Positions 41,182 to 54,100 of a stretch of 64,000 nucleotides of DNA are shown here, in pieces; the first letter of the stretch is position 1; every line of letters begins with the position of its first letter. A model generated the notes under the pieces. The model saw only the letters and a list, made by a program, of their open reading frames with translations. It was not told the DNA's origin and ran no database searches. Source of the DNA: Diploptera punctata (Eukaryota > Arthropoda > Insecta > Blattodea > Blaberidae). A program made the translations under genes and the position numbers. Location of the stretch: positions 1 through 64,000 of the forward strand of contig JASPKZ010009958.1 in NCBI GenBank assembly GCA_030220185.1, read 5' to 3'.

Positions 41182-41690
41182 TTCATTTCTTTAAAACATG
41201 TTTGGAAATTATTGTGAAGGATGGACAGATAGTACTTCCAACTATTCAGTAAGTCCATAAACCTGGCACATATGCACTATGATTCTATAGAACTTGAAAA
41301 AATTCCATTGTGAGGCATCAACTATAGTTTTTCCATTTATCAATAACCTTGTTAGGTTAATATTAATTCTTATTACATCAGTATAAGCAGGTGTTGAGGA
41401 AAATAAGACAAAACAGAGGACAAACAGCAGAAAAAGGTTTTGAAAAAACTTTAGTATACCTCGTTCAATGAATTTTTGTAAGTTCTATAGAATAGCAACG
41501 TGCATGCATAAACATTTTTGGTATTGCCAAATGAATCCATACAATTGTGAAATCGGCATGACCAATCTTTGCAATAAATTCCCAAACATGTTTATAAGAA
41601 AATGGATGTATACTAACTTGCCCTTTCATAATCTAATGAAATAAATTACATACATTATCATCATCCAGGGATTAAGCCTGTTGGCTCGTT
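41182..41690. other. Spacer with scattered repeat fragments
   Basis: Contains two short pieces related to the MITE family (GGGAATTTATTGCAAA-like near 41210 and 41565). No gene. Confidence 0.35.
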
Positions 41691-41699
41691 CCGGTTTCA

Positions 41700-42070
41700 T
41701 GAAAGCTAGAATTGTTAAAATTGTTCAGACCATCTTCTGTGTGGGTGTCTAACATTTCTCCTTCCGTGTGGTTTATAATTTAGCAATAATTTTGGAAATC
41801 CTCCTTCTAGCATTCTATCAATATGTTCTTTCCAGTCGTTCCTATATTTAATTATTCGTTCTGTAAGTTTGAAAATATTTAGTTCCTTTCTTATATCTTC
41901 ATTCCTTTTCTTATCCAGCAGAGTATATCCTGCTATATTTCTTAAAAATCTCATCTCAGCTGCTTCCAATCTTTGTTTTGTCTTTTAATGATTATCCAAC
42001 ATTCTGATCCTTACATCAATATAGGAACAGCCATTACTTTATAAAATTTTAATTTTTGTTTCTTTTCTTG
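41700..42070 (-). mobile_element. LINE (RTE-like) C-terminal fragment
   Basis: The minus frame has AEMRFLRNIAGYTLLDKKRN, DIRKELNIFKLTERIIKYRN and GRRNVRHPHRRW. It continues into AVPIL-x-G-SECW-type remains near 42010. Confidence 0.7.
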
Positions 42071-43340
42071 TGTTTTTAAGGATTATCTTAATAGTGCCAG
42101 ACATTAGATTAAATTTATTTGTCATTAATATCTTCATACATACATATTATTTAATAAACTATAAACTAATCTAGTGTGGCACTACCTTATCCCATCGGAA
42201 GCTAAAAAATTAAGTGAGTGAAAATCCATTTCTTAAAATGTGTTTTGAAATTAATTGCAAATGTTGGTCATTCAAATTTCACTGATATATCCTGCCATCT
42301 CGGAGCAAGGGCAAATGTTTTAATCATTTGCACAAGTGCACTACAATTCTGTAGAATTTAGAAAAAAATCATTTGAGATATAAGTGTGACAATTTGTATA
42401 CCTAGATAAAAATGTAATAACTAAAAAATGTTATAAGTATAGTCGCAAAATGTTTAAAATAGTAGGAAATGTTAATAAAGGCAGGAAAAGTACATACAGC
42501 AACAGTATTACAAGAATGTAGTATCAAAAAATAATAGAATGAAGTATTCTCAAGTTGAGCCTGAGGTTTTTAGGTCTTTATTAAGAACGATAGAGATAAA
42601 AAAAGAAAGAAAAAGAAATGAAGACATCTGACCCCAATTAGAAGTAATCAGCTGATATTGTAAATATAAATGTATCAAAATTGCATGAACAAATAAAAAT
42701 AAATTGCCCTAGTCGTCCACCTCGGGATTTTTTCCCCTATAATACAACTCTAATATGCTATGTACAAGATGAAGACAGCAAATACAAACCCTCTAATCAC
42801 AGAAAGAATCAGGAGAGAGACCATGAATATGCAAAGAATAACATATAACCTAACAAAATTTGATATCCAAACAAAACTGAAGTTCCCAAAACAGTTGCGT
42901 GTATGACAGTACACGCAACAGTAAACCTGACAAATAATAGTAAACAGATTTTCTAGAAATTTTAACAATAGGCTCATTAATGTATATTAGAGTAAATGTC
43001 GAAAATACAATGTACATAATTATAATTTGCTAAAATAAATAAAACTTGCCACGTCATTATGTAGGATTATAGTAAAGATATTTCCTGTCATTTAAAGTCG
43101 AGTGTCACAAATTTGTAACCTTGACCCAATTACAATGTATGAAGGTCAAACAAATGTTTAGCAATTCATGGTATTTTTAATTTAATACAATACCAATTCA
43201 AATCTAATAACAAAACAATTAGATTGCATATGGATAAAATTACACTCTCTCAACAAACTATAATATCTGTCAACGGCGACATAACAAAATATCGATATTT
43301 ACTTGAATTTATCGATTGTATTCACGGTGATTGTATTCAC
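42071..43340. other. Spacer, nothing recognised
   Basis: A/T-rich. The minus-strand frame at 42750-42977 is hydrophobic but has no start context, splice sites or known motif. No element ends. Confidence 0.4.
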
Positions 43341-43344
43341 GGTT

Positions 43345-44492
43345 TCAACACTGTACATCAACTATATGTAGACTTCAAAAAAGCATATGATTCAATTAAG
43401 AGGGAGAAGTTATATAATATCCTGCCTGGAGTTCGGATTTCCTAAAAAGTTAGTTAGACTTATACGAATGTGTCTAAATGGCTCAAAGAGTAGGGTGCGT
43501 GTAGGCAAACAGTTTTCAGACACTTTTGAAATCCAGAATGGGTTGAAGCAAGGAGATGCACTATTTCCTCTACTATTTAATTTTGTACTAGAGCATGCCA
43601 TTAAATCTTTAGAGAATGGGGAAGGCTTACAACTCAATGGTATTAATAAGCTGTTAGTTTATGCTGATGATGTAGTACTACTGGCCGATAGCGAGGAGAT
43701 ACTAAAGGCCAACACGCACACACTATTGAGTAACACTAAGAAATTAGGACTGGAAATAAATATCAGTTAAAACTAAATATATGGTCACACGTAAAAATTC
43801 AGTATATAATGGAAATTGACAGCTAATGACAAATGAGGGAAATTTTGAGGAAGTGGCTGAATTCAAATACCTAGAACAATAATCACAAATAGGAATGAGA
43901 TGCACAAAGAAATTAAACATAGGCTCAATTCTGGAAATGCCATGCTATTATGCATTGCAGAAACTTTTGATGTCCCAACTCCTTTCAAAAAACGTTAAGC
44001 TGAAAATATATAAAAACTATTATTCTACCAGTTATATTGTATGGGTGCGAAACATGGACTCTTACTTTAAGGGAGGAAAAGAGATTACGAGTATTTGAGA
44101 ATAAAGTTCTTAGGAAAATTTTTGGACCAAAGAGAGATGAACAGACAGGTGAATGGAGAAGACTACATAACAACGAACTACATGGTTTTTATAGGAAGCC
44201 AGATATAATAAGAACAGTTAAGTCTCGTAGACTGCGATGGGCAGGACATGTTGCGCGTATGGGGAATGAAAGACGTGCATGGAAATCTCTTGTAGGAAAG
44301 CCAGAGGGAAACCGCCCAATTGGTAGACCAAGAATGAGGTGGGAGAACAACATTAACTATGATTTGAGTGAAGTAGATTATACAGGGAATGATTGGAAAG
44401 CATTAGCTCAGGATAGGGATTATGGAGAGCTTATGTCCGCGCGGCCATGAACCTACGGGTTCGATAATGCCAGTGAGTAAGTAAGTAAGTAT
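43345..44492 (+). mobile_element. LINE (RTE-like, group B), longest copy
   Basis: Frames give LYVDFKKAYDSIKREKLYNI, EFGFPKKLVRLIRMCLNGSK, GLKQGDALFPLLFNFVLEHA and LLVYADDVVLLADSEEILKA (catalytic YADD). After frameshifts near 43770 and 44035 they continue with GCETWTLTLREEKRLRVFEN and DYTGNDWKALAQDRDYGELM. The 3' tail is GTGAGTAAGTAAGTAAGT. It is 5'-truncated inside reverse transcriptase. Confidence 0.85.
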
Positions 44493-44760
44493 TTACGGTT
44501 TCAACTTATTTTTAAACGAAAATGTATGCACATTAGTGCGCATTTATTACTAACTTAACATCAGGAACATAGAAAACAGAGATAACCCACTATAGGAAAA
44601 TTAATATAAAATTATAGAATATTCACCTGAAAGGTCCGTCTCCTCAACTTAATTATCATTTAACTATAGGATACAAGCAGACTTTTAAGTAAATGCCGCA
44701 CAGAGTTCATTAAAAGCCTTGATACAAGTATTTAAATAAATAAAGTATTTGTTTCGATAC

Positions 44761-44783
44761 AATATATATATATATATATATAT
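44761..44783. repeat. TA microsatellite
   Basis: A run of TA dinucleotides. Confidence 0.8.
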
Positions 44784-44896
44784 CGATTTATTTTTTCACA
44801 AGTGATCAGTGAAAAATAACGTAAAACTTTCAAAACTATACTCTTCTGAGTGCTCCTTTATTTGCTACCCAAAGCAGATCGGTTCTCTATGGTGTT

Positions 44897-44913
44897 TGAC
44901 GTCATGACACGTG
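44897..44913 (+). promoter_or_regulatory. CRE and E-box pair upstream of LTN1
   Basis: TGACGTCA (44897-44904, ATF/CREB palindrome) is followed four bases later by CACGTG (44908-44913, bHLH-type E-box). They lie about 200 bp upstream of the LTN1 ATG in a non-repeat stretch. Promoter function is inferred from position only. Confidence 0.45.
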
Positions 44914-45111
44914 GGTTTTTGTTACCTTCTTTCTCTATGGTCTTTACCCCAAAATATCCTCTATGGTCCTATCTAAAGATGGAGCAGTGCTTGGATGGAT
45001 TCTGAGTTTGACACTTTAAACTTATGAGTATTATGGTTTAGATTACGTTTATTTCCTGGTTTCTTGTGAAATTTACTTAATTTTATTTGAAGGAGAGACA
45101 CTGTTATAAAA

Positions 45112-45156
45112 ATGGGTAAAAATAAGCAAGCTCAAAGAACAAAAAATAACGCCAGG
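45112..45156 (+). CDS. LTN1: LTN1 exon 1
   Basis: 15 codons, MGKNKQAQRTKNNAR, then donor GTAAGT. Phase 0. Basic N-terminal tail. Confidence 0.88.
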
Positions 45157-48100
45157 GTAAGTAGGAAAATCAAAATAATAAACTTGCGTAAATTATTTTT
45201 GATGTGTTGTTATTGAGGTACGATGTAATTTTATGGTTCTCTTAATTATTTCCAAGTTTCAAAACTTTTATGAAATATTTACTTTGATGTCAAGTGTATA
45301 TATTATACTTAATTTGTAATTTAAATCCTTACCATTTTCATAACCTACCTGTAGATTAGTGGGCTGTGGTCTAATATTTGTCGATAACTGTTTCACTACT
45401 AAACGTTATTCCACACTTTTACCATGTGGAATAACGTTTCGTACTATTTTATACATTTTGGAACGATTCTATATTCCAACATTTCTTACGATTTTTAAAT
45501 ATTTGTATAATTACGCGAATATTGTAAATAGAATTATACATACACGCAAATACTTAATGTATTTACGCTAGATGGATCTCACATCGGTGTTAATAACATT
45601 GGCAATTAAATCCAAACCATAGTTCAAGAAATTAACTTAATTTCATTATGTTCTGATGGGTACATAAGATTAGTTTACATTTATTGAATAATATGCATGT
45701 AACTTGTTTTGTTTTGTTTTGTTAGAAAATGTGAAATTGGTTAAGTCCATTTTTGGGTGAGGTAGGTTATATGCCGGTCACAATTCTACACTTACATTCT
45801 TATGCCATTGATGCACTGAACACTTGTAAACACATTTTGTACTGTTTTAAACATTTGCAACAATCTTCAAGCTTTCTTTACAATATTTTATATTTACTTA
45901 TATGATCGTGGATACGTTACTTACTTGCTATTTTCCCATGTTGTTCCAATGTTGCCACCATTTGAAAATAATTTCAAACCATATTTAGTGTTAGTATACG
46001 TAAAATTAGTTTATCGTCGCTTAAGAAACAATACCGTGTAACTAACAAAATAAACATTTTACACGAGAAACAAAAAACTGTTTACTTGTCCCCTTAGTAC
46101 CTATACATTGAAACCATTGTATCTATAAGTTTAGCAAGGTCATGGTACAAAATTTCATCCCAATCTATGTTAGAACTGAGCGCACTTCTTCTGTGATGCT
46201 AACAGTATAAAAATGTCAATTTCACCAAAAGTGTCAGTTACGCGGTATTATTTCTTAAGCGACATTATAGTTTATTAAATAGTACGCATGTAAATTGTTT
46301 TGTTCATGATAATACTTGTAAACATGTTTCATACTATTTTAAACATTTTAGAACCATTTTATAAAAAATTCCTTACAATTTTTAAATATTTATAATTACG
46401 CGAATTTATGAATCGGGTTCTAGAGATGCAGGATGATGGGACATGTCCCGAAAGCGCTACAGTTAAATAACCAATTAAGTTGAGGAGACGGACCTTTCAG
46501 GTGAATATGCCATAATTATATATTTTAATTTTGAATAATACCTCAACGGAACACATCATGAATCGTATAAAAGTTGATTTGGGAATTTATTGCAAAAGTT
46601 GGTAATACCAATTTTACTGCCATCTAGTGGAAGCAACATTGAGCATTTGTGCATCTTGCACATGTGCACTGCGATTCTGTAGAACTTACAAGAATTTGTG
46701 AAAGACAATTACTAAACTTTTTCCCATTGTGTAGCATAAACATTCTGCTGGTGATGTTATAGGCCTTTCAGGACCAATCCCATCTTCAGCAGAATGTCGA
46801 TTTAAATGTTTTACTAACTGAGGAGACTGCATTACAAGGTGTCTAATTTCTGTATTAAATTTTGAACTAACACCTTATTGAAATTTTACCATGGTATTGA
46901 TTAGTATTGAATATTATTTACAGCCCTCTAGTAGTGGCAGGAGTGCTGAATTGCTTGGAAATACAGCTCCAACATTTGCGGGATTTACTGCTGTGATAGA
47001 TGGTGGCTTCGTTCCTGTACTTCCTGGTTTTACAGTTACAACTGCAGATGAATTTGACCCAAATCTTAATCCAAATTTCCATCTAGTGCTGAAGAAAATG
47101 GGCAAGAAAGACTCCACAACAAAGCTTAAGGTTTGTAATTTTTATTTTATTTATTTTTTCCCCCAAAGTTAGATAATCTGCATATTTTAATAATATTGTG
47201 GTGGTGGTTTGAGAAACGGACAAACAATGTGGGATCATTCTTGAAACTTAGCCTATCACTATTCATACAAACAAATATGCTGCAGTGTGCCCCATCTGCA
47301 CATATTAATCATCCACAGTAATTCTGCCCGAGGGCAGGTCTTTCACTGCAATCATAGCATTTTCATGCTATGTTTTGCAGCGTTACTGGGGAATTATAGG
47401 TGTGGTAGCTTCCCGTTGCTTTCCACACCAGTGAAGGATGAAGATGATGGTCGGATGATTTTCTGGGACCGTTGGGCCCTAAACTTCCTGACATTCATCT
47501 TACAGGTGAGGAAGAACCCCGAAAAAATCTCATCCAGGAGCCTGTCCCAACTGGGAATCGAACCCGGGCCCGCTGCATGACAAGGCAGCACGCTACCTCG
47601 AGGCCACTGTGGTAGAGTTTTATCCCAACTTTTTTTATGGGGATTCTCTACTTTAATTTACCTGATACATTTTCAAAGTCCTATAGAACAACAGTGTGAA
47701 TGTGCCAGAGTTTATAGAGCCAGCGATAATCCACCATCGAACCACATATTGATTATTATCGTTGTTTCGATTATTATCGTTTTTTTATGTATTTAGACAC
47801 ATTTAAAATGTAACGAACCTAAAAGCTAACTAACTAACTCACACATAACCTAATTCAATTACTCCAACGTAGGGTGGATCCCATGAAACATCCTTTTTTT
47901 TCACTACTTAATAATCGCAACCATCGATAATGCACTGGTTCCAACTATGTAATATATGAAATTAATATTAAGAAGCTAAAGCTATTACTATGATTGAAAT
48001 AAGTATATTAAAGTACACTACTAAATTATTGTAATCAAACAGTAAAGAGAAAAATTTATGCCGGAACCGGAATCGAACCCCAAACCTTCAGCTTTCCGTG

Positions 48101-51100
48101 CTGATGCTCTAACCATTGAGCTAATCCAGGCTTCCTTCCCATCCAAGCACAATATGTAATATACTCTCTGGAGAAAATAGCAAGTCACCATGACAATGTG
48201 TCTATTTGAAAAAATACTTAAAATTCTAAAATTAAGTTATAAAAATTGTATGAAAAAATTCAAAATATTTAAAAATGTTAGTAAATTCATAAGAAGACTT
48301 ATAATTCACAACAAGAAACTCAAAAATCAAGGGTAAATTATTCTAAAGAAGAGCCTTTTTTTTATCATCGTAAAAATCCAAAAAAAAGTTAAATTAAATC
48401 AAATTATAACTTTTAGAATTAAGATAACGATATGTACTACTTTTGCTATTTATGTTCTTGTAATTTGTAGGCATTGCAGGAATTTTCAGAATTGATTAGA
48501 AATTCTGAGCCAGAAGCAGTGAAAACAGTTTTGCCTCTGTGGCCACGACTTTATTGTCACCTGGCTGTGGATGTAGAGCATCGAGTACGTGAGGCTGCAC
48601 ACCAGGCTCAGCGTGCTGTAGTATTACGAGCAAAACGTAATCTTGCACCTTACCTTCGTCAACTTGCTGGTCCTTGGTTCACATCACAGTATGACACTTA
48701 TCCACCTGCGGCTACTGCAGCTTCTCAGGCTTTCCAAGTATGTATATATATACATAAGTAATCTGCATTATGTTGTTGTTGTTGTTGTTGTTTTCTAATG
48801 GCGAGATTTGACGCTTAAGTCATTTTCTCTCTGGCTTCCCAGTACAAGCGAACAAGGTCCTTAGAGTGTTGTGCAGTTGGATTTAAAGCTGGACAGACTA
48901 GAAGGTGGTGTTTGTTCATGATCAGGTCCGGGTCTTTGCATATGACGCATCTGTCGGATTGGAAAACATTTATTCTGTGGAGGTGGTGAGCCAGGCAGTC
49001 GTGTTCTGACATCAGTCTGAATTTTGCTACTGCTTCTTTGCGGCCTTTATATTTTATTTCTGTGTATAGCTCATCAATTTTTTCCCATGATTTCCCTCTG
49101 GCTGTTGCAATGTTTTCTTTCATGTTTTCCATTTGGAATGCTTTCTTAATTTCTTCGATCTTTCTGTGTAGGTTCGAATTGGGGTGGGTTGTTATCTGTA
49201 TTTTGGTTCCCTTTTTGGCAAGTCCATCAGCTATTTCATTGCCAACTATTCCGATGTGCGAGGGTATCCTCTGGAAAGCTATTAATTTATTTTGGTTATT
49301 GAGGTATTTCAGAAGTTTACGGCATTCCAAGATGGTTTCATTTTCTGGTGTTTGGTTGGAGGTTATTGCTTGTATAGCGGCCTTAGAGTCTGCCAGAATA
49401 ACAGCTTTTGTAAACATTTTTGTTCGGAATAGGAGGTTGTGGAGTGCTACTTCTATGGCCTTTACTTCACCATCGAAGGCTGTATTGTTTGTGCCTACTG
49501 CAACATATTGACTAAACAGATGGGAGTAGATACCTGCACCAGCACCAGACAAGGTTGTTCGCCTCCACGCGGTGTCCCCTGGGAGCATATTTTGATATTT
49601 TGCTGCAAAATGAACAACAATTATAGGCGCAAGAAGCACCAGTACAAAAGTAATCTGCATTATCAAATAAATTTCATTAAATCTTTATACCCGACCTCAT
49701 ATAAGCTGTCTTTCTTGGAACCTGTTTAAAGGAAAACCTTTATCTTCAGCCAACATTCTACTTTTTCTCTTCAAATATGATTTATCCATCATCCAGATGT
49801 ATGAAATCTTATATATAAAAATTAATGTTTGTTTGTTTGTATATTTGTTTGTTCGTACTTTGTTGATCCGATTGTGATGGGTTTTTTTTTTTTGCAAAAT
49901 GTTCAGGAGATTCCCGGGATGAACATAGGCTATAAGAGTTGTGATACTCAACTCTACACCTTTAAAAATTGCCCTTTGTAGTGGAAAACGTGAAAAAAGT
50001 AGCTCTTTGGACGCTTAAATGGCTTATGCTGCCTAAACCATAAGAAATACACTAAATTAATGTACACAGAATTGAATATCTCAAAAAGCTCTACAAAAAA
50101 GTCCGCGACAGCATATGTTTATCTCTTACGGATAACTCACAAAAACCATTTTTGTCTTTCATTGATACCAAGAGTCTCTTATCTCTTACGGATAATTCAC
50201 AATAACCATTTTTGTCTTTCATTGATACCAAGAGTCTCGCTCTGTAGTCGAGTGGTTAAAGCATCTTGGCACATAACTACGGGACTTATGCTGGTTTGAG
50301 TCTCTAAGGGGGAAGAAATTTTTCTCATGGAATGTTGGCCAGTATGGGTCAGAAATGAAATTTAGCTGCGGGGAAAAAAAAAACTGTTTTGACGGTTCTT
50401 AACTTATCTGCAAAGGAGGAACATTTTTATCATCTGCCCATGACATGAGAATTGAACGTTCGGGCAGAACAACGTCTGCCGGGTGCGCTAGTGAATAATA
50501 AAAACATCAACATTCTACTGTTTGAGATGTCTGTTGGAGGCTCCGTATATCCTATCCCTCTGACGTTAGCCAGGTAAACCTCATATTAAAAGCATTTTTC
50601 CTGGGAACTTTAAAATTCATTAGTTTATCTCTATTTTGAAATTCCCAGAGAAAATTATTTGATCATGTGGTTAATCCCAATACCAGAGGGAAGGGATATG
50701 CAGAGCCTCCAACAGATGTCTTAACAGTAGATTGTTTGTAGTGAGTGGAGAACATATTTTTAATGACTCACCTCATACATTCATAGTTAAATATGGGAAA
50801 TAACATTATGAGGTCTTAATTCATAAATTAGTCATTTTTTAACATCTCACCTCATATTTTATGTTTCTTCAAACGCGGGAACTAGTTTTCGAGAGAAGGA
50901 TCTCTCTCATTTTCAACTGAAGGAAAAAATTATATTTGAAGAGAAAAATTTTTGCCTAGACCGAGACTCGAACCTGGGACCTTTGGCTTGCCGGGCCAAA
51001 TGCTCTACCAACTGAGCTACCTTAAGTGAGAAGTGTTAAATCAATAATAAAAACATGAATAGAAGCCCTACTGGTTTTATAAAGTAATGTTAAATTCCCA

Positions 51101-54100
51101 ATAAATGTCTTCTTAACTAAGAAGCCGCCATTCGCAAAGATAGAAGCAAAAGTTTCAAAGCATTTGGCGCGAAGGAATTACAACGTATATAAGAAAAAAA
51201 TTTGCATCTAGATCGCAACTCGCCTTGGTAGCTCAGTTGGTAGAGCATTTGGCCCAGCAAGCCAAAGGTCCTGGATTCGAGTCTCGGTCTAGGCAAACAT
51301 TTTCCTCTTCAAATATAATTTATCCTTCAGTGAGAAGTGTTAAATCAATAATAGGAATGCAATATTATTTATCAATTCAATTTATTAGTCGGAATTTTAG
51401 AATTTGATGATTCTCTGAGACATGTCCTAGTGGGAGGGTTGTATTTTATGAGGTGAGGTGTAAAGTTTCCAATTCATTTTTTAGAAGAGAAAAATTAACC
51501 ACTTGAACCCTGGACCTCTGGTTCTACGCACCAGTTTGCAGTACATTACACCATTCAAGACATGTTACTGATGTCAACATCTTTTTCCTCATATACAATT
51601 CTCTAATCATCTAAGGGCAGATAGATGGCACTACCAATAGCCAACTGATGGCTTCTAATCAAAAAGTATATTAAATGACAAATTTCCACTACTTTTTTTA
51701 AGCAGTAAATCTTATACAAACATCAAAATTTGTTTCCTCATATACCTTTTTTTAATTATCTTAGGGCAGATAGATGACACTAAAATAGCCAACAGACAGC
51801 TTCTATTCAAGAAGTACAGTATTTTAAATGAGAATTTTACGCTATCATTTTAAGCAGCAAAGCTTTACAAACATCAACATTTCATCATCATCATCATCAC
51901 CATAGTACATTCACAAATTTAGGCCATTTGTTGACCTGTTTTGGCCTCAAGAGAAACACCATCCAAAAGTCTTTTGAGTGGACGTCCTGGTCTTCTTATT
52001 CCTGCAGGTTGATATCTTAACATTTGTTTGCGTATCCTGTGGTCTTCCATTCGATGAACATATTGCATCCATATAATCAGAAATTTTGTTTTCTAAAGGT
52101 TCCATGTGTAATTCTTCTAAGATGTCTTCTTTTTTTTTTGTGATCTAGTAGTGTGTATCCTGCAGTCCTACGAAGGTATCTCATTTCAGCAGATCTAAGT
52201 CTCTGTTTATCCTTCTGTTTCAACGTCCATACTTCGCTACCATACAAAAAAAAATTTGGAAGAGCCAGTGTTTTATACACTTTTAGTCTTGAATGTTTTT
52301 GGACTAACTGTGGCTTGAAGATAGAATTTATTAACCCTAAAATTCTTAAAAATTTAGATATTTTTGCATTTACATCCTTTTCTTCTACATATGAGATATT
52401 GCGTCCTAGATATGCAAAATTATTCACCTGCTCCAAAATTGTATTGTCCAGTACAATTTTACTTCTGAAAGGATGTACGCCTTGAAATGCCATAATTTTT
52501 GTTTTCTCTGTAGATATCTTCAATCCATATTCTTCTGTAATTTTGTTAAGTTCATACAGACCTTTCTGTATCTTTCCTCATATACAATTATCCAATTGTT
52601 GAATGCAGGCTTTCACGGCCGGTAATCGTAATGTTGAGTGATTCCGGGTTATGTGGCCACTGAAGATGCCCTCCGCAGTTGAGGGCGAAACGTCTGGTAT
52701 CAACACCAACTATGGACCACGGCCACATAACCCGGAATCACTCAACATTACAATTATCCAATTGTCTGAGGGCAAATAGACAGTGCTACCAATAGCTAAT
52801 GGACAGCTTCTATTCAAGAAGTATTTTAAATGAGAATTTTACATTACCTTTTTAAGCAGTAAAGAACCAGAGGTCCGGAGTTCAAGCGTTAATTTTTTTT
52901 TCTAAATAATAATGTCTAATATTGGAAAGTATTAATATTTAAATATAATTTCCAATTCATATTTTACCATTTGCCATTAATATTTTCTTAAAGTAAAATG
53001 ATTTATGATTTCAGGATGCATTTCCACCAAATAAGGTGACAGAAGCCATTATATTTTGTCAAGAACAGATCCTCAACTACATACACGACAATCTGATTGT
53101 TCATACACCACAGACGCTAAGCAATGCCACGTAAGTTTGAAGAATTTGAGTCATTTTTGTTTCCAATTAGTGATTCAGAAATATGGCTATACGTTCGATC
53201 GCATTTTGTGACTAAAATATTATTATTAAAGGAAATTTTATGTTATCATTGGAAAGGGAATCGTTCAAATTACAACAATAGAACAAAACAAAACAAATCA
53301 CTGCTTGTGTGCAGCTTGGCGGGTTGATTTTTGTGGGCTAGCATCGAACGCCTCCACAATTCTTCGTTGTTTCTGCATCCGTGCTAATGTGAGGCCTTCC
53401 AGAAGGTTTGATTTTCTACATCCTTCCCGTTTCCAGCAGTCATTTTCTCCACTTCCCCACAGTCGACGGCTGCAGTGCTACATTAAACTCACGTCTTGCG
53501 GCCTCACGATCATTAGCATACGTTATTGCCCATACAGCAATTGTAATTTGCTGTTGCATATTCAATGCCATTTTGACTAATGACGTAAGTTCTACACTGT
53601 TTTGTTTTATTCCATTGTTGTAATTTGAATAATTGCCTTTCCAATGGTATTTTCATATTTCCTGTAATGGTAATATTTTCATCACACAACACAATCAAAC
53701 GTATAGCCATATTTATGATCCACCCCGTAATTCTCAAGGGGGTGTGTAAGAGAGATACCTCCATCCCAATTTTATCTTTTTACACACCAAGAAAATTGTT
53801 ATTTACCATGGAATGCACTATGAAGTATACTAATTGCATTCGCCACTATATGATATTTTTCTATCCTACAATATCAATATTACTTTTTTATGATACAGAA
53901 AAAAATATCACTCTATTTTCACAATTTTGGAGATATCTCTCTTTACCCACCCACCTGAGTAAGAGAAATAAAATAGCAGTTTAAATTTTAAAATCATTAG
54001 GAACTTGCATTATGAGGTTTAATTTAACATTTAATAATAATATAAAGGAGCACTCAGAAGAGCATTAGTTTCGAAAGTTTTACGTTCTTTTCCATTGATC

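Larger units (their letters stand above)
44619..46508. repeat. 1.9-kb segment bounded by perfect 36-bp inverted repeats around LTN1 exon 1
   Basis: The left copy 44619-44654 (ATATTCACCTGAAAGGTCCG, then TCTCCTCAACTTAATT) and the right copy 46473-46508 are exact complements, with looser pairing beyond (TTTAACT). Inside are diverged direct repeats near 45425-45530, 45830-45910 and 46310-46410 (TACTATTTTA..CATTTT and ACGATTTTTAAATATTT-like). It may be a TIR element or an inverted duplication; no transposase is present. Confidence 0.6.

Noticed and set aside
48815..49666. Cellular RNase H gene
   Set aside because: It is flanked by a 16-bp TSD, has a CAA tail and a LINE zinc tail, and lies antisense in an LTN1 intron.
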